Assembly (NCBI GenBank): GCA_905211265.1
Contig: CAJMAC010000008.1
Span: forward strand, 1-50,532
Reading direction: 5' to 3'
Length of the DNA: 50,532 nt
Source of the DNA: an uncultured Eubacteriales bacterium
Lineage (GTDB): Bacteria > Bacillota_I > Bacilli_A > RF39 > UBA660
The number at the start of each line of letters is the position of its first letter. Position 1 is the stretch's first letter. The notes beneath the pieces are model-generated. The model ran no database searches, was not told the origin of the DNA, and saw nothing but the letters and a program-made list of their open reading frames with translations. Of the stretch, positions 7,209-15,124 are shown one piece after another. The position numbers and the translations under genes are program-made.

Positions 7209-7988
7209 ATGAATATTAAGTTAACAAATGTTAATAAGAAGAAACTTGCTTCACTTATGTTAGCAAGTTCTATTGTTTTAACTACATTAGGTGGTTGTTC
7301 TATAGGAATAGAACAATCTAGTGATAAGAGTGATTATGATGTTCTTGATACTAATTTAGAAAGTGATAATGAATTAAATAATGGAGTTATTCAAGAGTTA
7401 GAGGTTCCTGGAGAAAATTTTAAACTTGTCATTGAATATTATTCTGGTGAAAAACAATGGAGAATTACTTCAGATAAAAAATTACATATGAATATTTATA
7501 CTAAAGGGTTACCTAATAATAAAGAGGTATATATTGATACAATTCATATGGATACTTCGATTGTTTCTGATAGAGCATTATATGATGGAATTATACAAGA
7601 TACATTAGATGATCATATACATAATTCTATTATGATAGGATTTCCTATTAGTGATACAAATAGTTATTATGGAATTAATGTTATTGAAGGACAAAATAGT
7701 GAATTTCTTGAAGGATTTTCTATGGGTTATAATGGATACCATTCTAGTTCAATAGAAACTAAAAGAAGACTTGAATCTGATTATCTTGAAGAAGGTGTGT
7801 GGGCTAATAAGATAGCAGGTGTTATTGGACTTATTATAAGAGATACTGATACTAATGAACTTAGAGGTGTTGATGTTGATACTACTTTAATGGTAGCAGT
7901 ATGTAATGAAATAACTTACCTAGAAAATGGAGTACCTTATGTAGTAGAATTTGATAGAGAAGGTAAAAGGTATACAAAAAAGAAATAG
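7209..7988 (+). CDS. lipoprotein of unknown function
   Basis: A 259-residue secreted lipoprotein. The signal peptide (NKKKLASLMLASSIVLTTLG) ends in the lipobox LGGC, so it should be lipidated and anchored to the outer face of the membrane. The mature part starts with a Ser/Asp-rich linker. It then has a beta-rich domain (FKLVIEYYSGEKQWRITSD) and a helical/beta C-terminal part with many acidic residues. I do not recognise the family. The start is ATG 7209, 8 nt after AAGGAG; the upstream in-frame GTG overlaps that site. It has a consensus promoter of its own and a strong terminator. Confidence 0.75.
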   Translation: MNIKLTNVNKKKLASLMLASSIVLTTLGGCSIGIEQSSDKSDYDVLDTNLESDNELNNGVIQELEVPGENFKLVIEYYSGEKQWRITSDKKLHMNIYTKGLPNNKEVYIDTIHMDTSIVSDRALYDGIIQDTLDDHIHNSIMIGFPISDTNSYYGINVIEGQNSEFLEGFSMGYNGYHSSSIETKRRLESDYLEEGVWANKIAGVIGLIIRDTDTNELRGVDVDTTLMVAVCNEITYLENGVPYVVEFDREGKRYTKKK

Positions 7989-7997
7989 TATCATACT

Positions 7998-8031
7998 AAA
8001 TAAGTAAATAGTGAATTTGCTTATTTTCTTA
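7998..8031 (+). terminator. terminator after the lipoprotein gene
   Basis: 12-bp stem AAATAAGTAAAT / ATTTGCTTATTT with one G-U pair and a 5-nt loop, followed by a T-rich stretch. The -10 of engB starts just downstream. Confidence 0.72.
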
Positions 8032-8036
8032 TTTTA

Positions 8037-8045
8037 TGGTACAAT
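8037..8045 (+). promoter_or_regulatory. extended -10 promoter of engB
   Basis: TGGTACAAT with TTGCTT 16 nt upstream. The predicted 5' UTR is about 13 nt. Confidence 0.6.
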
Positions 8046-8064
8046 GATTGTGGTGAAAGAAATT

Positions 8065-8649
8065 ATGAAAATTAATGATGTTAGTTTATATATATCTGCA
8101 GTAAGAAGAAGTCAATATCCTACAGATGGTAAAAAAGAATTTCTACTTGTAGGAAGAAGTAATGTTGGTAAAAGTAGTTTTATTAATACTTTAATAAATA
8201 GAAAGAATTTTGCAAGAACTTCTTCTAGACCTGGTAAAACTCAAACTTTAAACTTTTATGATATAAATAATCAGTTTTATTTAGTAGATGTTCCAGGATA
8301 TGGATTTGCTAAGGTACAAAAAAGTTTAAAGAAAAAATTTGGTATGATAATTGAAGAATACTTAGAATCTAGAGAAGAATTACAAATGGTATTTATGTTA
8401 GTGGATTTTAGACATAGACCTACTGATGATGATGTTTTGATGTATAATTATTTAAAACATTATAATATACCTGTTACTATTATTGCTACTAAGGTGGATA
8501 AGGTTAAGAAAAGTTTATTTGATAAGAATAAAAAGATTATTCTTAGTACACTTGGTATAAATGAAGAAGATATGATTATGTTTTCTACAATTACTAAAAT
8601 TGGTAAGAGTGAAGCATTAGATAAAATAGAAAAATATTTAGTTAATTAG
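8065..8649 (+). CDS. engB: ribosome-biogenesis GTPase EngB (YsxC/YihA)
   Basis: A 194-residue single-domain GTPase needed for late assembly of the 50S ribosomal subunit. Motifs are G1 GRSNVGKSS (30-38), G2 region RTSSRPGKTQT, G3 DVPGYGFA, G4 TKVDK and G5 FSTITKIG. The length fits the family. The start is ATG 8065 after GGTGAAAG; the longer frame would begin upstream of the promoter. Its 3' end is part of the terminator stem. It is followed by a hypothetical gene and der, another ribosome-assembly GTPase, so the region groups translation-related GTPases. Confidence 0.95.
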   Translation: MKINDVSLYISAVRRSQYPTDGKKEFLLVGRSNVGKSSFINTLINRKNFARTSSRPGKTQTLNFYDINNQFYLVDVPGYGFAKVQKSLKKKFGMIIEEYLESREELQMVFMLVDFRHRPTDDDVLMYNYLKHYNIPVTIIATKVDKVKKSLFDKNKKIILSTLGINEEDMIMFSTITKIGKSEALDKIEKYLVN

Positions 8650-8667
8650 TGACTAAATATTTTTTTT
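8632..8667 (+). terminator. terminator overlapping the engB stop
   Basis: 11-bp perfect stem AAATATTTAGT / ACTAAATATTT with a 9-nt loop, then T-run. The stop codon lies in the hairpin. Confidence 0.85.
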
Positions 8668-8692
8668 AGAATAAATTATTCTAGGTGTATAT

Positions 8693-9178
8693 ATGATATG
8701 TAATTTAATAGATAAAGATTTTTATATTTTTAAGATATATAATGAATACATTAATTTTGATATATATGATACTAGTGAGGTTAAAGATTTTATTTATAAG
8801 ATATATGATAAATTATTAAAAAAGAATAAATTAACTGGTATTATTTTATTTGATATATATATAGATACTAATTATGGTATGATAATTGAAATTAAAAAAA
8901 TAGAAGATTTATTATTTAATGATATTATTGATGTTAAAATTAAATTTAATTTAAATATTTCTTTTTTATATGAAGTTGATTATTTTTATATATTAGAAAA
9001 TAATTTAATTAATCAAAATATTTATTACTATAAAGATAAGTTTTATATAGAGATAATTAATACAATAGATAAGAATAAGTTTACTTGTTTATTAGATAAT
9101 TCTAATATTGTTTACAATAATGAAATAAATAATATTATTAATAATGGAATAAAACTAGCAAATATTAAACATTTATGA
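8693..9178 (+). CDS. hypothetical protein, extremely AT-rich
   Basis: A 161-residue protein dominated by I, N, Y, K, D and F, with no signal peptide, membrane helix or motif I recognise. Its only cysteines are Cys3 and Cys131. Secondary structure looks alternating: helix near 28-45 (VKDFIYKIYDKLLKK), then strands. An AGGTG lies about 7 nt before the ATG. It ends in TGA, which overlaps the extended -10 of der. The skewed codon use could mean a fast-evolving gene. It might be a lineage-specific partner of the neighbouring GTPases, but that is only positional. Confidence 0.6.
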   Translation: MICNLIDKDFYIFKIYNEYINFDIYDTSEVKDFIYKIYDKLLKKNKLTGIILFDIYIDTNYGMIIEIKKIEDLLFNDIIDVKIKFNLNISFLYEVDYFYILENNLINQNIYYYKDKFYIEIINTIDKNKFTCLLDNSNIVYNNEINNIINNGIKLANIKHL

Positions 9179-9184
9179 TATAAT
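9176..9184 (+). promoter_or_regulatory. extended -10 promoter of der
   Basis: TGATATAAT, whose TGA is also the stop codon of the preceding gene. The predicted start is near 9191 and the 5' UTR about 20 nt. Confidence 0.65.
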
Positions 9185-9211
9185 ATCACTTGAAAAAAAG
9201 AGGTGATATAT

Positions 9212-10525
9212 ATGAAGATACCTACAGTAGCATTAGTAGGAAGACCTAATGTTGGTAAAAGCACTTTATTTAATAAGTTAGCAGGAAAAAGAATTTCTAT
9301 TATTGATGATACTCCTGGTGTTACAAGAGATAGAATATATGCTGATGTTAATTATAATAATTATAAATTTCATTTAATTGATACTGGTGGAATTGATGTA
9401 AGTAAAGATTTATTTAATGATGAAATAAAAGTTCAAGCAGAACTTGCAATTGATGAAGCTGATATTATTGTTTTTATTGTGGACGGAAAAGAAGAATTAA
9501 ATCAAAATGATTTTGTAATAAGAGACATGTTAAAAAAATCTGGTAAAGATGTAATTGTTGCAGTTAATAAAATAGATAATAATAAAAGAGACGAAAACAT
9601 TTATAATTTTTATGAATTAGGATTTGGTGAAGTGCTTGGAATAAGTGCAGAACATAATAAAGGAATTATAGAATTATTAGATTGTATTACTGCTGATTTT
9701 AAAGAATTACCAGAAGAAGAAGAAAACAACGATATTGTTAAGTTTGCTATTATCGGTAGACCTAATGTTGGTAAAAGTAGTTTACTTAATGCTATTTTAA
9801 ATGAAGAAAAAGCAATAGTTAGTAATGTTGCAGGTACTACAAGAGATGCAGTAGATACTCCATTTGTATATGAAAAAGAAGATTATGTTGCAATAGATAC
9901 TGCAGGAATTAGAAAAAGTGGTAAAGTTTATGAACAATTAGAAAAATATAGTGTTTTAAGAAGTATGAAAGCAATTGAAAGATGTAATGTGTGTGTACTT
10001 GTTATAAATGCTGAAGAAGGTATAATTGAACATGATAAACATATTGCAAGTTATGCTCTTGAAGCAGGTAAACCTATGGTACTTGTAGTAAATAAATGGG
10101 ATACTGTAAAGGATAAAAACGACATGACTAGTTTTACTAAATTAGTTAGAAATGAATTTCAATTTTTATCTTATGTTCCAATTGTATTTTTATCTGCTTT
10201 AACTAAAAAAAGAATACATACTTTAATGCCTGAGATTAAGAAAGTTTATGAAAATTCTAGAAAAGAAATTAAGACTAGTATTCTAAATGATGTTATAAGA
10301 GATGCTGTTATGCTTAATGCTCCACCGTCATACAAAGGTAAAAGACTTAAAATATACTTTGTAAATCAATCTGGTACTATGCCTCCGAAGTTTACATTTA
10401 ATGTAAATAGTAAGAATTTAGTACACTTCTCTTATGAAAGATATTTAGAAAATAAATTAAGAGAAAATTTTGATTTAGAAGGTACTCCAATTGTTATTCA
10501 ATTTAAAAATAAAGGTGAAAACTAA
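9212..10525 (+). CDS. der: GTPase Der (EngA), 50S ribosome assembly
   Basis: A 437-residue protein with two tandem GTPase domains and a KH-like C-terminal domain, needed for maturation of the large ribosomal subunit. The first domain shows GRPNVGKST (10-18), DTGG and NKID. The second shows GRPNVGKSS, DTAGIRKSGKV and NKWD. The C-terminal domain contains APPSYKGKRLKIYF and ends with GTPIVIQFKNK, as in the family. The start is ATG 9212 after AGAGGTG. Its stop overlaps the start of the next gene by one base (TAATG), so translation is coupled. The der-to-spoIVA-to-hup neighbourhood is like Bacillus. Confidence 0.97.
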   Translation: MKIPTVALVGRPNVGKSTLFNKLAGKRISIIDDTPGVTRDRIYADVNYNNYKFHLIDTGGIDVSKDLFNDEIKVQAELAIDEADIIVFIVDGKEELNQNDFVIRDMLKKSGKDVIVAVNKIDNNKRDENIYNFYELGFGEVLGISAEHNKGIIELLDCITADFKELPEEEENNDIVKFAIIGRPNVGKSSLLNAILNEEKAIVSNVAGTTRDAVDTPFVYEKEDYVAIDTAGIRKSGKVYEQLEKYSVLRSMKAIERCNVCVLVINAEEGIIEHDKHIASYALEAGKPMVLVVNKWDTVKDKNDMTSFTKLVRNEFQFLSYVPIVFLSALTKKRIHTLMPEIKKVYENSRKEIKTSILNDVIRDAVMLNAPPSYKGKRLKIYFVNQSGTMPPKFTFNVNSKNLVHFSYERYLENKLRENFDLEGTPIVIQFKNKGEN

Positions 10526-11043
10526 TGATTTATAATTCTAAGGTAATAGATTTCTTTAAAAGACATAATATGTATGAAAAAGATATGTTTGATTATTTGC
10601 AAGATAATACAATGATGATAGATTATAGAGATGAAGATGAAAAAGACTTTATTGGTTGTTTTTATATTTTTCTAAATGGAAAATTACATAAAATTAATTT
10701 AGTGTTACCATATTTAATGGATGACATAACTACTTTAATTAATATTCATGAAATTACTCATGGTATATATATGTATAGACATTTAGATAAAAAAGTTACA
10801 ATAAAAGAAGATATTGAAGTTCTTCCTATGTTATATGAAAGAATATATATTAATGAATCTAATAATAAAGAATTATTAGAATTTGCAAATGATTTAGATA
10901 AAAAGATTAGACATGAAGATAATTATTTATTAGGTCTTAAATTAAGGGATGAATTACTTAGAATTTATAATTATGACTTTGAAGATATTAATAAAAAAGC
11001 AAAGAAATTAGTAAAAAAAGAATTAAGAAATAGGCATAGTTAA
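10525..11043 (+). CDS. putative HExxH zinc-dependent protein, translationally coupled to der
   Basis: A 172-residue soluble protein with HEITH at 75-79 in the helix TLINIHEITHGIYMY. An acidic helix follows (IEVLPMLYERIY, about 98-108) that could supply a third ligand, an arrangement like gluzincin metallopeptidases. I do not recognise the family, and peptidase activity is inferred from the motif alone. It starts on the last base of der. Its final seven codons (ELRNRHS) lie inside a 37-bp repeat that recurs after the fic gene, so the native C-terminus may have been altered by the insertion of that cassette. Confidence 0.65.
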   Translation: MIYNSKVIDFFKRHNMYEKDMFDYLQDNTMMIDYRDEDEKDFIGCFYIFLNGKLHKINLVLPYLMDDITTLINIHEITHGIYMYRHLDKKVTIKEDIEVLPMLYERIYINESNNKELLEFANDLDKKIRHEDNYLLGLKLRDELLRIYNYDFEDINKKAKKLVKKELRNRHS

Positions 11044-11057
11044 TATGTTTATTTTTT
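11021..11057. repeat. direct repeat R, copy 1 (left edge of fic cassette)
   Basis: 37 bp beginning AATTAAGAAATAGGCATAGT and ending in a T-run. It differs from copy 3 at one position and spans the stop codon of the HExxH gene. Confidence 0.85.
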
Positions 11058-11064
11058 CTAAACT

Positions 11065-11150
11065 AACTGCATATTTTTGCTTTGAATTGCACATTTTTAT
11101 ATTGAAAATATGCAATTGACGTAGTATGATATGCAATTGAAAAAATAATA
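11065..11150. repeat. promoter-region repeat, copy A (without gene)
   Basis: About 86 bp, closely similar to the region directly upstream of fic. It includes AATTGCACATTTTTATATTG and two ATATGCAATTGA boxes. The ribosome-binding site and ATG have decayed, and after a few bases it runs straight into repeat R copy 2. Confidence 0.8.
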
Positions 11151-11156
11151 TAAAAA

Positions 11157-11191
11157 AATTAAGAAGTAAACATTTAATATGTTTATTTTTT
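11157..11191. repeat. direct repeat R, copy 2 (internal)
   Basis: 35 bp, matching copies 1 and 3 apart from a 2-nt deletion and a few substitutions; it ends in the same TTAATATGTTTATTTTTT. Confidence 0.75.
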
Positions 11192-11276
11192 AATATTATT
11201 GGCATTATATTAAATGATAGATGACATTTATAGTATTAAAAATTTATTATTTTATTTACATTTAATTTCTTAATTA

Positions 11277-11363
11277 ACTGCATAACTTTATTTTTAATTG
11301 CACATTTTTATATTGAAAATATGCAATTGATGTGATATAATATGCAATTGAAAGGAGATAATA
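11277..11363 (+). promoter_or_regulatory. fic promoter and operator-like repeats, copy B
   Basis: An imperfect palindrome AATTGCA-(19 nt)-TGCAATT lies next to an extended -10, TGATATAAT. The -10 is flanked on both sides by ATATGCAATTGA-like boxes, a layout typical of an autoregulated operator. AAAGGAG follows, then the ATG. A binding protein, perhaps the winged-helix tail of Fic itself, is inferred. Confidence 0.55.
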
Positions 11364-12443
11364 ATGAAAAAATTTGATTTAGAAAATGAAGCAAAAAAAT
11401 TATTTACGCCAAATATTATTAATACAGTTTCACTAATACATGAATATAAGGGAAAACAAACTTTATATATTGAAACAAAAAAAGATACTCTAACAAATCT
11501 ATTAAATATCGCAAAAATACAAAGTGCAGAATATTCAAATAAAATTGAAGGAATTAAAACTACTGATGTTAGAATTAAAGAATTAATTAATGATAAAGTT
11601 GCACCAAAAAATAGAAATGAAGAGGAAATTGCAGGTTATCGTGATATTTTAGAATTAATACATGAAAACTATGATAATATTCCTATAACATCTAGTTTTA
11701 TTTTGCAATTGCACAAAATATTATATAGATATAGTTCCTCATTTATTGGTGGAAAATTTAAGACTACTGATAATATTATTGAAGAAATAGATGAATTTGG
11801 AAATAAGAAAATAAGATTTAAACCAATATCTGCATTTGAAACACCTATTGCGGTAGTAGAATTGTGCAATAATTATAATGAATTAATTCAAAAAGGTGAA
11901 ATTGATCCTTTAATATTAATTCCAATATTTATATTAGACTTTTTAAGTATTCATCCATTTACTGATGGTAATGGTAGAATGAGTAGATTACTTACATTGC
12001 TTTTGTTATATAAAAGCGGATATATTGTTGGAAAATATATAAGTATAGAAAAAATTGTTGAAAATACTAAAGAAAGTTACTATGAAGCACTACAAAAATC
12101 TTCTGTTAACTGGCATACAAACAATAACGATTGTTCATTTTTTACAGAATATTATTTAGGAATAATTCTAAGAGCTTATAAAGATTTTTCTAATAGGATT
12201 GAATATATGACAAATAAAAAAATGACAGCAAAAGAACGAATACTTTTATTAATTGAAAAAAATATTTCAAAAATTTCAAAAAAACAAATTACAGAAATAT
12301 GCCCTGATATTAGCATATCTACTATCGAAAAAGCTTTAAATGAATTAATAGGTGAAGAAAAAATTTTAAAAATTGGTGATGGTAGATATACTTCGTATAT
12401 TATTAATAACGAAAAAATAATATATAAAGAAATTAAGAAATAA
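11364..12443 (+). CDS. Fic-domain protein AMP-transferase, class II, with winged-helix tail
   Basis: A 359-residue Fic/DOC-family protein expected to transfer AMP (or another NMP) from a nucleotide to target-protein hydroxyls. The active-site loop HPFTDGNGR (197-205) is complete, with catalytic His197. The N-terminal helix carries SNKIEG (58-63), which fits the inhibitory motif [S/T]xxxE[G/N]; its position before the Fic core makes it class II, so activity should be autoinhibited by Glu62. The C-terminus (about 285-355) reads as a winged helix (KKQITEICPDISISTIEKAL). The gene is bracketed by 37-bp direct repeats and preceded by operator-like boxes, suggesting a mobile, self-regulated cassette. 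Confidence 0.92.
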   Translation: MKKFDLENEAKKLFTPNIINTVSLIHEYKGKQTLYIETKKDTLTNLLNIAKIQSAEYSNKIEGIKTTDVRIKELINDKVAPKNRNEEEIAGYRDILELIHENYDNIPITSSFILQLHKILYRYSSSFIGGKFKTTDNIIEEIDEFGNKKIRFKPISAFETPIAVVELCNNYNELIQKGEIDPLILIPIFILDFLSIHPFTDGNGRMSRLLTLLLLYKSGYIVGKYISIEKIVENTKESYYEALQKSSVNWHTNNNDCSFFTEYYLGIILRAYKDFSNRIEYMTNKKMTAKERILLLIEKNISKISKKQITEICPDISISTIEKALNELIGEEKILKIGDGRYTSYIINNEKIIYKEIKK

Positions 12444-12467
12444 GCATAGTTAATATGTTTATTTTTT
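12431..12467. repeat. direct repeat R, copy 3 (right edge of fic cassette)
   Basis: 37 bp, 36 identical to copy 1. It overlaps the end of fic, but in a different reading frame from its use in the HExxH gene. Confidence 0.85.
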
Positions 12468-12516
12468 ATTAACATAATTAGGCAACTTACATATATTAAT
12501 GTAGGGAGGGATAGTT

Positions 12517-12765
12517 ATGTCACTATCTGACAGTTTTTTTAAGAAAGTTGAAAAGAAAACTAATGTTAATAAGGATACTATTTTATCCTTAGCAAATAAA
12601 TTACAAGGCTCTAATATGAAAGATGAAAAAGTTTTAAGGGAAGTAATCGGAGATATTTCTAAAATGACAGGTAGAGAGGTATCTAAGGAAAAGGAACAAA
12701 AAATAATTGATACTATATTAAATGATAAGGTTCCTAAAAATTTAGATAAATTTATTGATGGATAA
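12517..12765 (+). CDS. spoVIF: stage VI sporulation protein F-like
   Basis: An 82-residue protein matching the SpoVIF/YjcC family along its whole length. It has an N-terminal amphipathic start (SLSDSFFKKVEKKTNVNKDTI), the central segment MKDEKVLREVIGDIS, and GREVSKEKEQKIIDTILNDKVPKNL near the end, where the family has 'GkpVs...E..Iv..Iv.n.vPkdl'. In Bacillus SpoVIF acts late in the mother cell, with GerE, in spore coat assembly. A strong GGGAGGG precedes the ATG. It overlaps the amidotransferase gene by 8 nt. Together with spoIVA it points to a sporulating ancestry, and possibly ability. Confidence 0.75.
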   Translation: MSLSDSFFKKVEKKTNVNKDTILSLANKLQGSNMKDEKVLREVIGDISKMTGREVSKEKEQKIIDTILNDKVPKNLDKFIDG

Positions 12766-13387
12766 TGTTACTATTGGTATTGTAACTACTGAACAAATTA
12801 TTAATGATAAAAAATATGAATGTGTTAGTAAAAATAATATTAAATATTTAAATAATAAATGTAATTATATTGGAATAATGTTATATGATAAATATAATTA
12901 TATAGATACTAGTATTTTAGAAAAACTAGATGGTATAATATTTCAAGGCGGTATAGATATTTATCCATATTATAATCAAATATTAGAGTATGCAATTAAT
13001 CATAATATTCCTGTATTGGGTATATGTATGGGTATGCAGTTAATAGGACTATATTCTGTTAATGGTAAGGATGAAGACTTAGTTAAAATAAATAATCATT
13101 ATAATACTAATCATTTAATAAAAAATAAAGAAAATAGTTTATTATATAAATTATATGGTGAAGTTATGGAAGTTAATTCTAGACATAATTATGCATTAGA
13201 TAATGTTAAATTACCTTTTGTAATTGGTTCAGTATCAGAAGATAATGTTATTGAAGAAATTGAATATATTGATGATAAGCATTTTGTTATTGGAGTTCAA
13301 TTTCATCCAGAGGATATGGATAATACTACAAAGTTATATAATTATTTTATTAAAGAGTGTTTAAATAGAAAAAATAATAGAACTTGA
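12758..13387 (+). CDS. class I glutamine amidotransferase-like hydrolase (peptidase C26 type)
   Basis: A 209-residue protein with the class I amidotransferase triad: nucleophile Cys90 in LGICMGMQ, and His and Glu in VGVQ-type context GVQFHPED near residues 180-188. FQGGIDIYPYYN and NSRHNYALD resemble gamma-glutamyl-gamma-aminobutyrate hydrolase (PuuD-like) proteins, which cleave gamma-glutamyl amides. The protein is shorter than the typical 240-260, so the exact substrate is open. The start is ATG 12758, inside the end of spoVIF; the ribosome-binding site is weak, which suggests coupled translation. It ends in TGA and a terminator. Confidence 0.8.
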   Translation: MDNVTIGIVTTEQIINDKKYECVSKNNIKYLNNKCNYIGIMLYDKYNYIDTSILEKLDGIIFQGGIDIYPYYNQILEYAINHNIPVLGICMGMQLIGLYSVNGKDEDLVKINNHYNTNHLIKNKENSLLYKLYGEVMEVNSRHNYALDNVKLPFVIGSVSEDNVIEEIEYIDDKHFVIGVQFHPEDMDNTTKLYNYFIKECLNRKNNRT

Positions 13388-13407
13388 TTAAGTTTAAGTT
13401 CTTTTTT
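13379..13407 (+). terminator. terminator after the amidotransferase gene
   Basis: AGAACTT / AAGTTCT stem with a 10-nt loop, then six T; it overlaps the stop codon. Confidence 0.82.
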
Positions 13408-13456
13408 GTATTATTAGACATAAGATTTAATGAATAAAAGAAAAGAGGAGTTAGAT

Positions 13457-14923
13457 ATGGAAAAAATTGATGTTATAAAAAATATTGGTACAAGAACTGG
13501 CGGAGATATATATTTAGGAGTAGTTGGTGCAGTTAGAACTGGTAAGAGTACTTTTATTAAAAAATTTATGGAGTCACTTGTTATACCTAATATTCAAGAT
13601 GAGGCCGAAAGAAGAAGGGCGCAAGATGAATTACCACAGTCAGCGGGTGGTAAAACTATTATGACTACTGAACCTAAGTTTGTTCCTGCGACTGCTGCAA
13701 AAATACAAGTTGAAGATTTTAGCGCTAATATTAGAATGATTGATTGTGTTGGTTATGTTATTAAAGCTGCGAAGGGATATGAAGATGAAAATGGTCCAAG
13801 ATATGTAATGACACCATGGTATTCAGATCCTATTCCATTTGTTGAGGCTGCTGAAATTGGTACAGAAAAGGTAATTAAGGATCATTCTACAATTGGTATT
13901 GTTGTTACTACAGATGGGACAATTGGAGATATTCCAAGAAGTGAATATATTGAGGCTGAAGAAACTGTAGTTAAAGAATTAAAGGATATTGGTAAACCTT
14001 ACATTGTTGTACTTAATACTGTTCATCCTAGTTTACCTGAAACCGAAAGTTTAGCAGAAAAATTAAGGGAATCTTATGGCGTACCTGTTATGCCTATAAA
14101 TATCGAGGCTATGCAAGAAAGAGAAATGTATAATATACTAAAAGAGGCTTTATATGAATTTCCTGTTGAACAAGTTAAGGTTAATATGCCTGAATGGGTT
14201 GCTATATTAAATCATGATCATTATTTAAAAAAACATTATATTGAAAAAATAAAAGAATCTGTTACGGAAATAAATAAAATCAGAGATGTAGATAACATTA
14301 CAAGTCATTTTAGTGATTCTGAGTTTATTTCTAAAGCTTATTTATCTGATGTTGATACTGGTAATGGTGAAATTACTATTAACTTAGAGTCTCCGACTGA
14401 ATTATATAATAAAGTATTAAATGAAATAATTGGAGTAGATGTAAGTTCTAAGGCTAATTTGCTTGCTATATTCCAAGAATATAATGTTGCTAAGCATGAG
14501 TATGATCAAATTAAAGGAGCACTTAAAATGGTTAAGCAAACAGGTTATGGTATTGCTTCACCAACTTTAGAAGATATGAAGTTAGAAACACCAGAAATAA
14601 TTAAACAAGGTAGTAGATATGGTGTTAAATTAAGAGCAAAGGCTCCTTCAATCCATATGATTAAGGTTGATGTTGAGAGTACTTTTGAACCAATCATTGG
14701 TAGTGAACTTCAAAGTAAGGAATTAATTAATTATTTAACTAAGGATGAAGGTAATGATATATGGAAAAGTGAAATATTTGGAAGAAGTTTAGATGTAATT
14801 GTACAAGAGGGTATTCAAGCAAAACTTTCTATGATGCCAGAATCTGTTAGATATAAATTAGGCCAAACTTTAACTAAGGTTATTAATAAAGGTGCAAATA
14901 CTATGATAGCAATTGTTTTATAA
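13457..14923 (+). CDS. spoIVA: stage IV sporulation protein A
   Basis: A 488-residue cytoskeletal ATPase that, in Bacillus and Clostridia, polymerises on the outer forespore membrane as the base layer of the spore coat. The Walker A reads GAVRTGKS (24-31). The conserved segments PQSAGGKTIMTTEPKFVPA, MIDCVGYVIKAAKGYE, VTTDGTIGDIPR and LNTVHPS are all present, and the length matches Bacillus (492). It ends with a family-like C-terminus (LGQTLTKVINKGANTMIAIVL). The start is ATG 13457 after AGAGGAG. No sigma-E-type promoter is certain. It lies between der and the HU gene as in Bacillus. Confidence 0.96.
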   Translation: MEKIDVIKNIGTRTGGDIYLGVVGAVRTGKSTFIKKFMESLVIPNIQDEAERRRAQDELPQSAGGKTIMTTEPKFVPATAAKIQVEDFSANIRMIDCVGYVIKAAKGYEDENGPRYVMTPWYSDPIPFVEAAEIGTEKVIKDHSTIGIVVTTDGTIGDIPRSEYIEAEETVVKELKDIGKPYIVVLNTVHPSLPETESLAEKLRESYGVPVMPINIEAMQEREMYNILKEALYEFPVEQVKVNMPEWVAILNHDHYLKKHYIEKIKESVTEINKIRDVDNITSHFSDSEFISKAYLSDVDTGNGEITINLESPTELYNKVLNEIIGVDVSSKANLLAIFQEYNVAKHEYDQIKGALKMVKQTGYGIASPTLEDMKLETPEIIKQGSRYGVKLRAKAPSIHMIKVDVESTFEPIIGSELQSKELINYLTKDEGNDIWKSEIFGRSLDVIVQEGIQAKLSMMPESVRYKLGQTLTKVINKGANTMIAIVL

Positions 14924-14943
14924 CAACCACATGGTTGTTTTTT
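14922..14943 (+). terminator. terminator after spoIVA
   Basis: AACAACC / GGTTGTT stem, 4-nt loop, then six T. Confidence 0.85.
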
Positions 14944-15124
14944 CTATATTCTTAGAATAATTGAAAATGTTAATTATAAGTAAACTAATAGTAAAATAGT
15001 ACTAAAAATAGATAAAAATTCTTTAAAATACTTGATTTTATTTATATCTTATGATATCTTTAATATGTAAGTATAGTATAAGTACTTGTACTTGCATAAA
15101 CTACAAAAATGGAGGTAATAAGAA

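Noticed and set aside
11023..11205. 60-codon minus-strand ORF across the R repeats
   Set aside because: It runs antisense through the repeats, with no ribosome-binding site and no coding character.
11021..12467. CRISPR-like or tandem-repeat array around fic
   Set aside because: The three R copies are unevenly spaced, separated by promoter copies and a gene, and there are no spacers or cas genes.
8693..13387. Mycoplasma/Spiroplasma genetic code (TGA as Trp)
   Set aside because: Two genes here end in TGA directly at the next promoter or terminator, and Trp is encoded by TGG in recognised proteins.
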